Assembly (NCBI GenBank): GCA_015060015.1
Contig: SUZG01000017.1
Location: 1-35,389, forward strand
Direction of reading: 5' to 3'
DNA: 35,389 nucleotides
Source: Rikenellaceae bacterium
Lineage (GTDB): Bacteria > Bacteroidota > Bacteroidia > Bacteroidales > Rikenellaceae
Part shown: positions 35,285 to 35,389 of the stretch, one piece after another
Position numbering within the stretch: position 1 is the first letter of the stretch
Layout of the letters: the number at the start of each line of letters is the position of its first letter
Notes under the pieces: generated by a model
The model's input: the letters and a program-made list of their open reading frames with translations, nothing else
Told to the model about the DNA's origin: nothing
Databases searched by the model: none
Program-made: the position numbers and the translations under genes

Positions 35285-35389
35285 TGCAATCGAATTCTAA
35301 TTTGTTAATATTGAATTAAATTTCTCATTTGGTGTGAGATAACCAAGCCTCTTTCTGGGTCTGTTGTTCAACTTGTTCTCAACCCAGGA
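35266..35389 (-). mobile_element. IS30-family insertion sequence, right end only (second copy)
   Basis: Exact reverse complement of bases 2-125. Its boundary with the chromosome is at 35265/35266, where the two copies stop matching. The transposase reads towards the LytM-like operon. The rest of the element lies beyond the window. Confidence 0.85.
35297..35389 (-). CDS. IS30-family transposase, C-terminal fragment (partial, 5' end missing)
   Basis: Same 30 codons and stop as the fragment at 2-94, on the other strand. It encodes the NNRPRKRLGYLTPNE tail. The catalytic part is outside the window. Reading runs out of the element towards the dxr operon, so transcription from the transposase could also feed that operon. 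Confidence 0.85.
   Translation of the reverse strand, partial: SWVENKLNNRPRKRLGYLTPNEKFNSILTN

Overview
The window looks like a chromosomal segment of a Bacteroidales bacterium, most plausibly Alistipes or another Rikenellaceae relative; this is inferred from gene families and promoter style, not from a database search. The signs are repeated promoters of the Bacteroidetes type (TTTG or TTG, 19-20 bp, TAnnTTTG), few visible Shine-Dalgarno sequences, BatD/BatE aerotolerance proteins, a BACON-domain surface lipoprotein, a DUF4831 protein, a TIGR02757 protein and a class I fumarase. Nearly everything is core chromosome. No phage, plasmid, CRISPR or defence locus is visible. Both ends of the window are the same 124-bp IS30-family end in inverted orientation, so this is probably a whole assembly contig that broke inside a multicopy insertion sequence.

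Layout. 1-125: 3' end of an IS30 transposase with its terminal repeat. 126-475: two copies of a roughly 103-bp hairpin repeat. 476-5458 (minus): batD-batE-recR-prfC. 5621-7237 (minus): fumarase, divergent from ferritin (7467-7985, plus). 8062-9405 (minus): sodium symporter. 9664-13350 (minus): dnaX-tyrS-folB. 13467-14195 (minus): YebC, divergent from the threonylcarbamoyl-AMP synthase (14351-14917, plus). 14997-15941 (minus): purC, divergent from a DUF819 membrane protein (16177-17355, plus). 17505-17608: third copy of the hairpin repeat. 17626-19561 (minus): groES-groEL, divergent from a secreted heparinase II/III-like protein (19808-21442, plus). 21564-21638: tRNA-His. 21776-23881 (minus): BACON lipoprotein. 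24166-24805 (minus): rpmI-rplT. 24950-25627 (minus): unknown lipoprotein. 25800-28371 (plus): LolD-type ATPase, TIGR02757, tRNA methyltransferase and rhodanese lipoprotein. 28468-30018 (plus): DUF4831 and an AlkD-like protein. 30048-30362 (minus): thioredoxin. 30478-35230 (minus): LytM-like protein-dxr-rseP-radA operon, then the second IS30 end.

How the genes work together. The window covers housekeeping: translation (RF3, TyrRS, L20, L35, tRNA-His, tRNA modification), replication and repair (DnaX, RecR, RadA, AlkD-like), protein folding (GroES/EL), envelope upkeep (RseP, LytM-like factor, lipoproteins), isoprenoid, purine and folate synthesis, and iron storage. Most units end in clear intrinsic terminators.

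The most notable observations are: (1) a 103-104 bp repeat family whose hairpin arms differ in sequence between copies but still pair; (2) an 11-A run in dnaX placed just after domain III so that one extra A or a -1 shift meets a TAA at once, predicting a short gamma form; (3) an IS30 end that supplies the -33 box of a consensus-perfect hybrid promoter in front of the operon containing dxr and rseP; (4) a nearly leaderless promoter on the LolD-type gene; (5) paired TGACA/TGTCA inverted repeats upstream of groES.
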